Positions 35,847 through 45,640 of a DNA stretch of 47,922 nt are shown piece by piece. Each line of letters starts with the position of its first letter. Within the stretch, counting starts at the first letter, position 1. The stretch is from Flavobacterium muglaense. GTDB lineage: Bacteria; Bacteroidota; Bacteroidia; Flavobacteriales; Flavobacteriaceae. Under the pieces are notes generated by a model. The model did no database searches and had not been told where the DNA came from. It saw nothing but the letters and a program-made list of their open reading frames with translations. The stretch is from positions 1 through 47,922 of the forward strand of contig NZ_JACRUK010000029.1 in assembly GCF_014305155.1 (NCBI RefSeq). The letters run 5' to 3'. A program made the position numbers and the translations under genes.

Positions 35847-37643
35847 ATGTCAGCAGAAGGTCACGATCACGGACACGATCACGAACACGAACATCATCAT
35901 AAAGACACTTTCATTACTAAATATATTTTTAGTATTGATCACAAAATGATTGCTAAACAATACCTTCTTACTGGTATTGTAATGGGAATTATTGGTGTAG
36001 GGATGTCTATGCTTTTTAGAATGCAATTGGCTTGGCCAGAGGAATCTTTTAAGATCTTTAATATTCTTTTAGGAGACAAATGGGCACCAAACGGAGTTAT
36101 GACAAATGATATTTATTTGTCTTTGGTTACAATACATGGTACTATCATGGTTTTCTTTGTATTAACCGCAGCTTTAAGTGGAACTTTTAGTAACTTATTA
36201 ATTCCACTCCAAATTGGAGCTCGAGATATGGCATCTGGTTTTATGAATATGATTTCATACTGGTTGTTCTTTCTTTCTAGTGTAATCATGATTTGTTCTT
36301 TATTTGTAGAGTCAGGTCCTGCTAACTCTGGATGGACAATTTATCCGCCATTAAGTGCATTGCCACAAGCAATTTCAGGTTCAGGATTAGGAATGACATT
36401 ATGGTTGTCATCGATGGCTATATTTATTGCTTCTTCTTTAATGGGGTCGTTAAATTATATTGTAACTGTAATTAACCTTAGAACAAAAGGGATGTCTATG
36501 ACTAGACTTCCTCTTACAATTTGGGCTTTCTTTGTGACTGCTATTATTGGAGTAGTTTCTTTCCCTGTTTTGTTATCTGCAGCTTTGTTATTGATTTTCG
36601 ATAGAAGTTTTGGTACTTCTTTCTTCTTGTCAGATATTTATATCGCTGGAGAAGTTTTACATTATCAAGGTGGTTCACCAGTATTGTTTGAGCACTTATT
36701 CTGGTTCTTAGGACATCCTGAAGTATATATTGTAATTTTACCTGCGTTAGGTATTACATCTGAGATTATTGCTACGAACTCTCGTAAACCAATTTTTGGT
36801 TACAGAGCGATGATTATGTCCATAATTGCAATTGCATTTTTATCAACGATTGTATGGGGTCACCACATGTTTATCTCGGGAATGAATCCATTCTTAGGTT
36901 CTGTGTTTACATTTACAACTTTGTTGATTGCAATTCCATCTGCCGTAAAAGCATTTAATTATATTACAACATTATGGAAAGGTAACTTACAGTTGAATCC
37001 AGCTATGTTGTTCTCAATTGGTTTAGTTTCTACTTTTATTACTGGTGGTTTGACTGGTATTATTTTAGGAGATAGTACATTAGATATTAATGTTCACGAT
37101 ACGTACTTTGTTGTAGCTCACTTTCACTTAGTAATGGGTATTTCTGCACTTTACGGAATGTTTGCTGGTATCTATCACTGGTTCCCTAAAATGTTCGGTA
37201 GAATGTTAAATAAAAATTTAGGATATGTTCACTTTTGGGTAACTGCAGTTTGTGCTTACGGTGTTTTCTTTCCAATGCACTTTATTGGATTAGCTGGTTT
37301 GCCAAGACGTTATTATACAAATACGAATTTCCCATTGTTTGACGATTTACAAAATGTAAATGTACTTATAACTACATTTGCATTAATTGGTGGAGCTTTT
37401 CAATTGGTTTTCCTTTACAACTTCTTTAGTAGTATTTTCTACGGTAAGAAAGCAGTTCAAAACCCATGGAAATCTAATACTTTAGAATGGACTACTCCTG
37501 TAGAGCACATTCATGGTAACTGGCCTGGAGAGATTCCAGAAGTTCATAGATGGCCTTACGATTATAGCAATCCAGGTCATGAGGAAGATTTTGTTCCACA
37601 AACGGTTCCAATGAAACCAGGTGAAGAAGTATTACATCACTAG
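35847..37643 (+). CDS. coxA: Cytochrome c oxidase subunit I (aa3-type)
   Basis: A 598-residue heme-copper oxidase catalytic subunit with about twelve helices. The segments seen are TIHGTIMVFF (heme a His), FWFLGHPEVYIVILPALG (CuB His with the Glu and Tyr of A1-type oxidases), WGHHMF (two CuB His) and HDTYFVVAHFHLVMG (heme a and a3 His). The extra N-terminus MSAEGHDHGHDHEHEHHH is a His-rich cytoplasmic tail. It reduces O2 to water while pumping protons. Last gene of the operon, with a terminator 17 bp downstream. Confidence 0.97.
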   Translation: MSAEGHDHGHDHEHEHHHKDTFITKYIFSIDHKMIAKQYLLTGIVMGIIGVGMSMLFRMQLAWPEESFKIFNILLGDKWAPNGVMTNDIYLSLVTIHGTIMVFFVLTAALSGTFSNLLIPLQIGARDMASGFMNMISYWLFFLSSVIMICSLFVESGPANSGWTIYPPLSALPQAISGSGLGMTLWLSSMAIFIASSLMGSLNYIVTVINLRTKGMSMTRLPLTIWAFFVTAIIGVVSFPVLLSAALLLIFDRSFGTSFFLSDIYIAGEVLHYQGGSPVLFEHLFWFLGHPEVYIVILPALGITSEIIATNSRKPIFGYRAMIMSIIAIAFLSTIVWGHHMFISGMNPFLGSVFTFTTLLIAIPSAVKAFNYITTLWKGNLQLNPAMLFSIGLVSTFITGGLTGIILGDSTLDINVHDTYFVVAHFHLVMGISALYGMFAGIYHWFPKMFGRMLNKNLGYVHFWVTAVCAYGVFFPMHFIGLAGLPRRYYTNTNFPLFDDLQNVNVLITTFALIGGAFQLVFLYNFFSSIFYGKKAVQNPWKSNTLEWTTPVEHIHGNWPGEIPEVHRWPYDYSNPGHEEDFVPQTVPMKPGEEVLHH

Positions 37644-37659
37644 AATATATTATATAAAA

Positions 37660-37692
37660 AATGCCTTTCTAAATTGAAAGGCATTTTTTTTT
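37660..37692 (+). terminator. Terminator of the act-cox operon
   Basis: AATGCCTTTC-TAAATT-GAAAGGCATT followed by a long T run closes the operon. It also lies about 30 bp before ruvB, so ruvB must have its own promoter, possibly TATCTTTG at 37709-37716. Confidence 0.92.
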
Positions 37693-37720
37693 ACTTCATA
37701 CTTTGTCTTATCTTTGTTTT

Positions 37721-38743
37721 ATGAATGAAAATCTAGATCCAACAACAAACGGATACAATTCGGAAGAATTTGATCTTGAGAAAAAACTAAGGCCGCTGTC
37801 TTTTGATGATTTTGCTGGACAAGATCAGGTGCTTGAAAATCTTAAGGTTTTTGTACAAGCTGCTAACCAAAGAAATGAAGCTTTAGATCATACACTTTTC
37901 CACGGTCCTCCGGGATTAGGTAAGACTACTTTGGCTAATATTTTGGCCAATGAGCTAGAAGTGGGTATTAAAATCACATCGGGTCCGGTTTTGGACAAAC
38001 CAGGTGATTTAGCCGGTTTATTGACTAATCTAGAGGAGAGAGATGTATTATTTATTGATGAGATCCATAGACTGAGTCCCATTGTAGAAGAGTATTTATA
38101 CTCTGCTATGGAGGATTTTAAGATTGATATCATGATTGAATCCGGTCCAAATGCGCGTACAGTTCAGATTAATTTGAATCCATTTACCTTAATTGGTGCA
38201 ACAACGCGTTCTGGTTTACTAACTGCACCCATGAGAGCTCGATTTGGAATATCGTCTCGCTTACAATATTATACTAAAGAACTTTTGACAACTATTGTTG
38301 AACGTAGTTCGTCTATTTTAAAAATGCCTATTTCACTCGATGCTGCAATTGAAATTGCAGGAAGGAGCAGGGGAACACCTCGTATTGCTAACGCTTTGTT
38401 GCGTAGAGTTCGTGATTTTGCTCAAATAAAAGGAAACGGTACAATCGATGTGGAAATCGCTCGTTATGCGCTAAAAGCCCTAAATGTAGACGCTCACGGT
38501 TTAGATGAAATGGATAATAAAATCTTGAATACGATCATTGATAAATTCAAAGGTGGTCCGGTAGGATTATCTACTTTGGCTACAGCTGTATCCGAGAGTA
38601 GTGAAACTGTCGAGGAAGTATATGAGCCCTTTTTAATTCAAGAAGGTTTCATCATGCGTACCCCTCGTGGTCGTGAGGTTACTGATAAAGCTTACAAACA
38701 TTTGGGTAAAATCAAAACCAATATTCAAGGGGGATTGTTTTAA
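37721..38743 (+). CDS. ruvB: Holliday junction branch-migration ATPase RuvB
   Basis: A 340-residue AAA+ motor that, with RuvA, drives branch migration. It begins [20 protein letters not shown], then [11 protein letters not shown], Walker [10 protein letters not shown], Walker B FIDEIHR, sensor 1 GATTRSG, arginine-finger segment ARFGISSRL and the C-terminal winged helix ending [16 protein letters not shown] at 37721 is chosen; an upstream codon would add six unrelated residues. A -7-like TATCTTTG ends only 4 bp before this ATG, so the leader may be extremely short or absent. A repeat element begins 6 bp after its stop. Confidence 0.97.
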   Translation: MNENLDPTTNGYNSEEFDLEKKLRPLSFDDFAGQDQVLENLKVFVQAANQRNEALDHTLFHGPPGLGKTTLANILANELEVGIKITSGPVLDKPGDLAGLLTNLEERDVLFIDEIHRLSPIVEEYLYSAMEDFKIDIMIESGPNARTVQINLNPFTLIGATTRSGLLTAPMRARFGISSRLQYYTKELLTTIVERSSSILKMPISLDAAIEIAGRSRGTPRIANALLRRVRDFAQIKGNGTIDVEIARYALKALNVDAHGLDEMDNKILNTIIDKFKGGPVGLSTLATAVSESSETVEEVYEPFLIQEGFIMRTPRGREVTDKAYKHLGKIKTNIQGGLF

Positions 38744-38749
38744 TTGATG

Positions 38750-38825
38750 AAGCTATTCCTGCTGTACGCTATATCTTTCCTTGCTTAAAGAAAGCAAGGA
38801 AAGGATGTCGCTGCCATCAGGGCTA
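38750..38825. repeat. Dispersed hairpin repeat, family 1, copy C
   Basis: It starts AGCTATTCCTGCTG and ends CTGCCATCAGGGCTA. The central stem is CTTTCCTTGCTT / AAGCAAGGAAAG (38775-38803). It fills the gap between ruvB and queG and ends 19 bp before the queG frame opens. Confidence 0.8.
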
Positions 38826-38900
38826 GACGATTTGTTGTTATAAGAAACTATCAGTACTAAAAGCCAACATACCAATTTTATCAAGTCCGAAGCCAAGCGC

Positions 38901-39773
38901 TTGGGTTTCCTATCATGCGGTATATCCAAGGCCGGATTTCTTGAGCATGAAGCTCCTAGATTAGAGTCTTGGCTCAATAAAAACCATAATGGACAAATGT
39001 CCTACATGGAAAACAATTATGATAAACGTTTAAATCCTACTTTGCTTGTTGATGATGCTAAAAGCGTTGTTTCTTTATTGCTCAATTATTATCCGCAAGA
39101 GTTGCAAAATCAAGAGTCATATAAGGTTTCTAAGTATGCTTATGGAACCGACTATCATTTTGTAATTAAAGAAAAACTAAAGGAGTTACTTTATTCGATA
39201 CAAGCTAGTATTGGCGAAGTGTCTGGTAGGGCATTTGTGGATTCGGCTCCTGTTCTTGATAAAGCTTGGGCGGCCAAAAGTGGCTTGGGATGGATCGGAA
39301 AAAACAGTAATCTACTCACTCAAAAAGTAGGTTCGTTTTACTTTATAGCCGAATTAATTATTGATTTAGATTTAGAGTATGACAATGCCACAACGGATCA
39401 TTGTGGGAGTTGCACTGCATGTTTAGACGCTTGTCCTACTGAAGCAATAGTTGCGCCTTATATTGTTGATGGTAGCAAGTGTATCTCTTATTTTACAATC
39501 GAACTAAAAGAAAATATTCCTGAAGAAATGAAAGGTAGTTTTAGTGATTGGGCTTTTGGTTGTGATATATGTCAAGACGTATGCCCGTGGAATAAATTTT
39601 CAAAGCCCCATAAAGAACCTTTATTTCAAGCTAATCCTGAACTGCTCTCTTTTTCTAAAAAAGATTGGGAGGAGATCACCGAGGAAACTTTTAGGAAAGT
39701 GTTTAAAGATTCGCCTCTTAAAAGAAGTAAGTTGGCTGGTATAAAGCGCAATATTGATTTTTTAAAGCAATAA
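38901..39773 (+). CDS. queG: Epoxyqueuosine reductase QueG, 5' end unclear
   Basis: QueG performs the last step of queuosine synthesis in tRNA, using cobalamin and two 4Fe-4S clusters. Cluster motifs are intact: [12 protein letters not shown] near residue 165 and CDICQDVCP near residue 217; the DUF1730 region lies before them. TTG 38901 is the first usual start codon (290 residues), but family-like sequence ([20 protein letters not shown]) extends back to about 38877 and the frame is open to 38844, after a stop at 38841. No ATG, GTG or TTG exists in that extension. A repeat element ends just upstream, so the native start may be lost or an unusual codon may be used. Confidence 0.85.
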   Translation: MGFLSCGISKAGFLEHEAPRLESWLNKNHNGQMSYMENNYDKRLNPTLLVDDAKSVVSLLLNYYPQELQNQESYKVSKYAYGTDYHFVIKEKLKELLYSIQASIGEVSGRAFVDSAPVLDKAWAAKSGLGWIGKNSNLLTQKVGSFYFIAELIIDLDLEYDNATTDHCGSCTACLDACPTEAIVAPYIVDGSKCISYFTIELKENIPEEMKGSFSDWAFGCDICQDVCPWNKFSKPHKEPLFQANPELLSFSKKDWEEITEETFRKVFKDSPLKRSKLAGIKRNIDFLKQ

Positions 39774-39778
39774 TTATT

Positions 39779-40807
39779 TTATTCTTTTTTAATCGATGAT
39801 TCTCTTATGATGACCTTAGTTTGTAATTCTACTGTTCTAGGCGTAAATTCCGTTTCATTTTTATGGCAATTCATTTCTTCCAACAATAAGTTAAATGAGG
39901 TAATTCCCATTTCATTACTAGGTTGATCTACAGTGCTTAGTTTTGGAGTAAGCACTTGTGACATAAACCAGTTGCTAAAACCTATTATTTTAACCTGTTC
40001 TGGCACTTTGATTTGATGATCGTTGAAATAAGATAAAACCCCTACGGCTACTAGATCTGTAATGGCAAATATTCCATCAACATCTGGATGCTCCTCCATG
40101 ACTTGCTTCGCATAATCAATTCCTTCTTGAAAGGTTACGTTTTCACAAGTATAGACAAGTTTTGAGTCATAGGGAATGTTGTTTTTTTCTAATGCTTTTT
40201 TGTACCCAATGTAGCGATCAATGGAGTTTTGCGGGTTCAAAGGTCCACGAAGATGTGCAATTTTTCGACATCCATTATCGATCAAATGTTGTACCGCATT
40301 AAATGCTGCTTTTTGATCGTCAATAACAACTTTGGAACATTTTGATAATTTAGAAATTTTATCAAACATAACAAACGGTATGTTTCTGTTGATTATTTCT
40401 TGAATATGTTCATCATTATTGGATTCATTCGAAAGAGAAATTAAGATAACATCTACTCTTTTGTTAATCAGTAGTTCTACTTGTTTTTTCTCTAAAGACA
40501 ATGATTCATTAGATTGTAATATGATAACAAGGTAACCATTTTTTTCGGCTTCGTCTATGATAGCATTAATCACATTCGAAAAAAAATGGTGCATCACTTC
40601 AGGAATAATTAGTCCTATCGTTTTGGACTCTTTAGTTCTTAGGTTTACAGCAAAGCTATTTGGTGTGTAATGTAGCTCCTGAGCGAGCGCTGTAACCGCT
40701 TTTTTGGTTTTTTCACTCACATCGGGGTAATCCTTCAAGGCTTTAGACACCGTGGTAATCGATATTCCTAATTTTGTAGCGATTTCTTTTAGTGTTATGT
40801 CTTTCAT
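39779..40807 (-). CDS. LacI-family regulator, tandem paralogue 1
   Basis: A 342-residue LacI/GalR-type regulator: helix-turn-helix (LKEIATKLGISITTVSKAL, residues 6-24), hinge helix PNSFAVNLRTKES and effector-binding domain from TIGLIIPEV. It is most similar to the next gene, differing at scattered positions, and has the same recognition helix as the following two. It belongs to a run of three regulators on the minus strand next to GH32 and GH65 genes. A sugar or sugar-phosphate effector is likely. The stop is 6 bp from the convergent queG. Confidence 0.92.
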   Translation of the reverse strand: MKDITLKEIATKLGISITTVSKALKDYPDVSEKTKKAVTALAQELHYTPNSFAVNLRTKESKTIGLIIPEVMHHFFSNVINAIIDEAEKNGYLVIILQSNESLSLEKKQVELLINKRVDVILISLSNESNNDEHIQEIINRNIPFVMFDKISKLSKCSKVVIDDQKAAFNAVQHLIDNGCRKIAHLRGPLNPQNSIDRYIGYKKALEKNNIPYDSKLVYTCENVTFQEGIDYAKQVMEEHPDVDGIFAITDLVAVGVLSYFNDHQIKVPEQVKIIGFSNWFMSQVLTPKLSTVDQPSNEMGITSFNLLLEEMNCHKNETEFTPRTVELQTKVIIRESSIKKE

Positions 40808-41156
40808 GAACTTCTGATCTAATGGTTTTGGGGTGTAATAACAATGTAATTTGTCAAGATTAACGTTGAGTAATCTAATCGTTGGCTTGCTTTGAGTTAA
40901 TAAAACTAAAAATTTTATTTACCAAGATATTGATTTTTATTTTAATAGCGTCCTGTTTTTGATGTTTAACTAATTATTTAATAACGGTAATAAAGGTCTT
41001 TTTTCATTAAAAACATGGCAGAAATCATGCCTTTTTTTTTGATAGATATTCTAGTTTAGCTAGTTTTTTACTCAAAGAATTAGTGTTTTTGTATTCGCTT
41101 ATAACCGTGCAATCGGAATTTATTAATGGGATTGGGACAGGAAGGAATATACTCTT
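40808..41156. other. Spacer between LacI paralogues 1 and 2
   Basis: There is no gene in 349 bp. It contains A/T-rich sequence with a weak hairpin GGCA/TGCC flanked by a T run near 41012-41040, which may end the transcript of paralogue 2. An AACGTT hexamer is present near 40863. Confidence 0.5.
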
Positions 41157-42173
41157 TTAAGTAGATTCTCTTACAAGTAATTCTGTGGGTAAAACTACAG
41201 TTCTTGGTGTGAAAGGAAGATTATCTCTATGGCAATTCATCTCTTCTAGTAAAAGGGCAAATGCTGCGAGTCCCATCTCCGTGCTAGGTTGTTCTACTGT
41301 GCTGAGTTTTGGGGTTACAACCTGAGACATAAACCAATTACTAAAACCTATTATTTTTATTTGTTCGGGGACTTTAATCTTTACCTCATTAAAATAAGAC
41401 ATTGCACCTACGGCAACAAGATCAGTAATGGCAAATATTCCGTCTACATCTGGATGTTCTTCGATCATTAGTCTCGCATAATCGATGCCTTCTTGAAAGG
41501 TAATGTCTTCGCAGGTATAAATTAATTTTGAGTCAAAAGTGATGTTGTTTTTTTCTAATGCTTTTTTATAGCCAATGTAGCGATCAATAGAAATTTGGGG
41601 GTTTAGAGGACCTCTAAAATGAGCTATTTTTTTGCAGCCTTTGTCTATTAGATGTTGAACAGCATCAAATGCTGCTTTTTGATCATCAATAATCACTTTA
41701 GAACAATTAGAAAGTTTGGCTATTCGATCAAACATTACTAAGGGAATTTTTCGGTTGATCACTTCCTGAATGTGTGCATCATTGTTTGATTCTTTTGAAA
41801 GCGATAATAGTATGCCGTCAACTCTTTTATTGATCAGTAATTCAATTTGATTTTTTTCTAACTCTAAAGATTCATTTGATTGTAAAATGATAACGAGGTA
41901 CCCTTTTTTTTCGGCTTCATCTATAATGGCATTAATAATATTCGAAAAAAAGTGATGCATAACTTCGGGAATGATCAAACCGATGGTTTTTGATTCCTTG
42001 GTTCTTAAGTTGACAGCAAAACTATTGGGAGTGTAGTGTAGCTTTTGGCAAAGTTCATTGACGGCTGCCTTTGTTTTTTCACTAACATCAGGATAGTTTT
42101 TCAAAGCTTTAGATACTGTAGTTATTGATATCCCCAGTTTTTTCGCAATTTCTTTAAGAGTGACGTCTTTCAT
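41157..42173 (-). CDS. LacI-family regulator, tandem paralogue 2
   Basis: A 338-residue regulator, a close paralogue of the gene at 39779-40807 along its whole length, including helix-turn-helix LKEIAKKLGISITTVSKAL and hinge PNSFAVNLRTKES. ATG 42173 is chosen to align with the paralogues; another ATG two codons upstream is possible. Differences concentrate in the effector domain and at the C-terminus. This suggests a fairly recent duplication, perhaps with a changed ligand. Confidence 0.92.
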   Translation of the reverse strand: MKDVTLKEIAKKLGISITTVSKALKNYPDVSEKTKAAVNELCQKLHYTPNSFAVNLRTKESKTIGLIIPEVMHHFFSNIINAIIDEAEKKGYLVIILQSNESLELEKNQIELLINKRVDGILLSLSKESNNDAHIQEVINRKIPLVMFDRIAKLSNCSKVIIDDQKAAFDAVQHLIDKGCKKIAHFRGPLNPQISIDRYIGYKKALEKNNITFDSKLIYTCEDITFQEGIDYARLMIEEHPDVDGIFAITDLVAVGAMSYFNEVKIKVPEQIKIIGFSNWFMSQVVTPKLSTVEQPSTEMGLAAFALLLEEMNCHRDNLPFTPRTVVLPTELLVREST

Positions 42174-42369
42174 GGACATGGTTTCTGGTAGTATGTTGGT
42201 TTTTTTGCTGGTTTGTAGCAGTGAATCTATGTGTTAGATTAAGCCAAGGTATTCATTTTTTTGCTGAAACGTATCGCCGTAGCCTACAGTCTTTTTATTT
42301 ATTGGATAAGTGGAATTATTCTTGTCCTTTTCTATAAAAACAGAAGAGATTGGCTTTTTTTATTAACTA

Positions 42370-43389
42370 TTATGCAGAATCTCTTTCTATTATGGTAGTT
42401 TCTAATTCAATGGATTGAAAGGTTACTGGTTTGTTTTTCTTTTTTAGATCGATTTCATCAAATAAAATAGCAGCAGCGCGATTTCCGATTCCAAATCCTG
42501 GTTGATCTATTGTTGTCAGTTTTGGCGTTGTGATCTCAGACATAAACGAATTACAAAATCCAAAAACAGCAATCGTATCGGGCATTTTTATATTTTGGTC
42601 ATTGAGGTACTTAATAACACCTACTGCAACAAGATCAGTCACTGCAAAGATTGCATCAAGGTCTGGGTGGTCTAGAACTGCTTTTTTGGCATTTGAGTAT
42701 CCGTCTTCAAAGTCGGTGTTGTTGTCACACAAATAAACTAAGGCAGGATCGTAAATAATATGATGGTCTTCAAGTGCTTTTTTGTATCCTAAAAAACGAT
42801 CGATGGCATTTTGTGGCATATAGGATCCTCTAAAATGCGCAATTTTTTTATGTCCTTTCTTGATTAAGAAGGTCACAGCATCATAAGCTGCTTTTCGATC
42901 ATTAATAGCTACTTTTGAGCAATCAACCAGTTTGGCAATTTTATCAAATAAAACTAAAGGTGTATTGTTTGAAATGATGTTTTTTATGTGATTGAAATCT
43001 CCTGTTTCATTTGAAAGAGACATTATTATTCCGTCAACTCGTTTGTTTAATAATAGTTCGATTTGCTTTTTTTCTATCTCTAATTTTTCATTAGAACGCA
43101 AAATAATAACTTGGTATTTTCTTTTTTCCGCTTCCGCTAAAACACCTTTGAAAACCTTAGAAAAAAAGTTGTAATCAACTGTAGGGACAATAACACCAAT
43201 GATTCTGGACTCTTTTGTTCGTAAGTTTACTGCAAAACTATTTGGAGTATAGTTTAGTTTAATTGCAAGGTCTACAATTGCTTTTTTAGTTTTTTCACTT
43301 ACATCTGGGTAATCCTTCAATGCTTTAGAAACAGTCGTTATAGACACGCCTAATTGTGTAGCAATTTGTTTGAGAGTAGCTTCTTTCAT
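42370..43389 (-). CDS. LacI-family regulator, tandem paralogue 3
   Basis: A 339-residue regulator with helix-turn-helix LKQIATQLGVSITTVSKAL and the same hinge PNSFAVNLRTKES as the other two, but a more divergent effector domain (RIIGVIVPTVDYNFFSKVFK). It is the regulator closest to the GH32 gene. An 18-nt-arm inverted repeat lies about 32 bp upstream of its start. It is the oldest of the three by sequence and a good candidate for local control of GH32/GH65. Confidence 0.92.
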   Translation of the reverse strand: MKEATLKQIATQLGVSITTVSKALKDYPDVSEKTKKAIVDLAIKLNYTPNSFAVNLRTKESRIIGVIVPTVDYNFFSKVFKGVLAEAEKRKYQVIILRSNEKLEIEKKQIELLLNKRVDGIIMSLSNETGDFNHIKNIISNNTPLVLFDKIAKLVDCSKVAINDRKAAYDAVTFLIKKGHKKIAHFRGSYMPQNAIDRFLGYKKALEDHHIIYDPALVYLCDNNTDFEDGYSNAKKAVLDHPDLDAIFAVTDLVAVGVIKYLNDQNIKMPDTIAVFGFCNSFMSEITTPKLTTIDQPGFGIGNRAAAILFDEIDLKKKNKPVTFQSIELETTIIERDSA

Positions 43390-43421
43390 GAATGGATTTC
43401 AGGATTATTTAGGATAAAAAA

Positions 43422-43485
43422 AACTGTCTGTTTGAAAACAAATCTACAATTTATTTATCGTAAATGAGTTTTCAAACAAACAGTT
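43422..43485. repeat. Inverted repeat upstream of LacI paralogue 3
   Basis: Arms AACTGTCTGTTTGAAAAC (43422-43439) and 43468-43485 pair at 17 of 18 positions around a 28-nt loop. It could be a terminator-like structure for the upstream GH32 message or a binding site in the promoter of the regulator. Confidence 0.65.
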
Positions 43486-43971
43486 AGTTGAAAATTAACA
43501 GTTGCTCAGTTTTAGTGTTTAGGGATGTTTTTTTGTTGAAATTAATTTAGTTACATGATAATGGGGCGAAATGGGAGTGATAATTTGAAGTTGTTTTATG
43601 TTTTGCAGGATATAAAACCAGATTTAGATAACATATTTTGTGTGTCAAAAAAAAGAGGGAGTTATCCGTTGCTCCTAGATTCAAAGGAGTAGCTCCTAAA
43701 ACATTTTTGTATTCTTAGTCAGACCAAAACCAAGTATATGTTTGCTATTACTGGTATTTTCAAAATATCAGGCAATATCTCTTTCTTTTCGATAAGAATT
43801 CATAAATATTGGTGTAATAACTAGTGAGGTTTTGAGACCTTTTCCCATTTAAACTGGATTCATAAACTTATTTACTTGTGCATTTGAAATTTTTGGGTTC
43901 GCCCCTTCTTTTTCGGCAATAAAAAGGGTGTTTTTTAACCATTGATTAAGGAATTAGTAAATTTACTTGTT
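43486..43971. other. Gene-free spacer between LacI paralogue 3 and GH32
   Basis: No gene is credible in these 486 bp. There is a small CTCCT/AGGAG hairpin near 43670-43690. Otherwise it is A/T-rich sequence of unknown role. Confidence 0.5.
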
Positions 43972-45570
43972 TTAAGGTGCATTCCAAATTCCATTTATAT
44001 ATTGAATGGAGATGTTTTTTAATTCTTGATCTTCAGTAGATAAAATGGTTAGTTTGGTATAGGGTTTATTAGGGAATATTTGCTCTGTAAAGCTGTATAC
44101 ACCGCCGTTTAGGAAGATTTCAATGGATGACCAATCTAGGATGATTTGGAAGTCAACTGTATTTGAAACGATATTTGGGACTGCGGTTTTATGAATTTCT
44201 TTTCCAAAGCTTTGTTCGAAGTTTACAAGTCCAGAATGACGGCGGTCTATTGCAAATACTTTTTGTTTGGCATTGTACTCAATGATTAATGAGTCTTTTG
44301 CATCATTTGAAAAAACCATTTTTAAATCTTTATTTTCTGATGCTAATTGTACTTGAGATTGATTAAAATTATCATAATTAATAACTGCTTTTTTATTTGC
44401 GGTCAAAGTCATTGATTCATTCGAATATTCATTCTTTAATTGTTTTTCTAGCTGTAGTACAGGTTTGTTTTTTAGTACATAATCGTTGTTTACTTTGTCA
44501 AGAGAGAGTTCTCTTGGTAAAGTCATGGCGCTTCTCCAATTTTTAGTTGGCGTATCTCTTGCGTAACTCCAGTTGCTCATCCAGCCTATAAAAACTCGTT
44601 TGTCATCAGGAGTATTGTTGTAGGTCACTCCAGCATAGTTATCAGAGCCGTTATCAATCCATTTAATGTCTTTTTGATCGGTTGTAAAACGTTTGCCATC
44701 ATAATCGCCTACAAAATATTGTGTTCCTGAACCACCGTTTGGCGCACCAGGATTGATGCTAATTAGTAATACCCATTTTTCTTCATTAGAATTACCAACT
44801 TTTAATTTGAAGATATCAGGGCATTCCCATACGCCTCCGTGAGCTCCTACGTTTTTACCAAATTCACTTTGATATTCCCAGTTTATTAAATTTTTAGAGG
44901 TGTAAAATTGTGCATGATCCCCAGCTACTAAAACAAGGTTCCAAAGATTAGTTTCTGAGTTCCAAAATGCTTTCGGGTCTCTAAAATCTTTTTGAGTACT
45001 GTTTTTTATAATTGGATTCCCTGTGTACTTCAGCCAAGTATCACCTTCATCTAGACTATAAGCTAGACCTTGTGTTTGATAATCTTTTCGACCTGCTTTT
45101 TCGCCGTCCATATTATGGTAAGTAAAAATGGCAATCATAGGAGGATTTTCGGCTGTGCCTAAACCGGAAGTGTTTTTTATATCGACTACTGCACTTCCTG
45201 AGAAAATGAGTCCCAATTTATCAGGGAATAGAGCAATTTTTTGATGTTCCCAATGAATTAAATCTTTACTCGTAGCATGTCCCCAATGCATCGGTCCCCA
45301 AACAATATCATCTGGATAGTATTGATAAAATAAATGGTAAAGTCCCTTGTAATAAACCAATCCATTAGGGTCGTTCATCCATTTTTTTTCTGGAGTAAAA
45401 TGAAATTGTGGACGGTACGGTTCTTTGTTGGTTTTTGTAGAGTCTACTGCTATTTTAACATTAGAATCTACAGTTATAGTGTTATTTTCTGTTTTTTTGC
45501 TGCAAGAATAGAATGTTAATACTATTAATAATATGCTAAAAAATAATATTTTATATATTTTTGTATTCAT
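43972..45570 (-). CDS. GH32 family beta-fructosidase, lipoprotein
   Basis: A 532-residue glycoside hydrolase family 32 enzyme that cleaves fructose from sucrose, fructo-oligosaccharides or fructan. The lipoprotein signal ends with lipobox Cys23 (LTFYSC). WMNDPNG (64-70) carries the nucleophile Asp67, RDP (197-199) the transition-state Asp, and WECPD (248-252) the acid/base Glu249. The C-terminal beta-sandwich follows. As a lipoprotein it is probably tethered to a membrane, perhaps facing the periplasm or the surface. Levanase, inulinase or invertase activity cannot be separated by sequence alone. It is divergent from GH65, with a shared palindrome between them. Confidence 0.94.
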   Translation of the reverse strand: MNTKIYKILFFSILLIVLTFYSCSKKTENNTITVDSNVKIAVDSTKTNKEPYRPQFHFTPEKKWMNDPNGLVYYKGLYHLFYQYYPDDIVWGPMHWGHATSKDLIHWEHQKIALFPDKLGLIFSGSAVVDIKNTSGLGTAENPPMIAIFTYHNMDGEKAGRKDYQTQGLAYSLDEGDTWLKYTGNPIIKNSTQKDFRDPKAFWNSETNLWNLVLVAGDHAQFYTSKNLINWEYQSEFGKNVGAHGGVWECPDIFKLKVGNSNEEKWVLLISINPGAPNGGSGTQYFVGDYDGKRFTTDQKDIKWIDNGSDNYAGVTYNNTPDDKRVFIGWMSNWSYARDTPTKNWRSAMTLPRELSLDKVNNDYVLKNKPVLQLEKQLKNEYSNESMTLTANKKAVINYDNFNQSQVQLASENKDLKMVFSNDAKDSLIIEYNAKQKVFAIDRRHSGLVNFEQSFGKEIHKTAVPNIVSNTVDFQIILDWSSIEIFLNGGVYSFTEQIFPNKPYTKLTILSTEDQELKNISIQYINGIWNAP

Positions 45571-45640
45571 TTTTTTGTTGATTTTACTTTATTTAGGATA
45601 AAATTAAGATTTTTACTGAATTAAATACTTTGTTATAAAT

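Noticed and set aside
26338..37643. A new respiratory complex
   Set aside because: Gene order and motifs fit the known alternative complex III (actABCDEF) followed by coxB-coxA.
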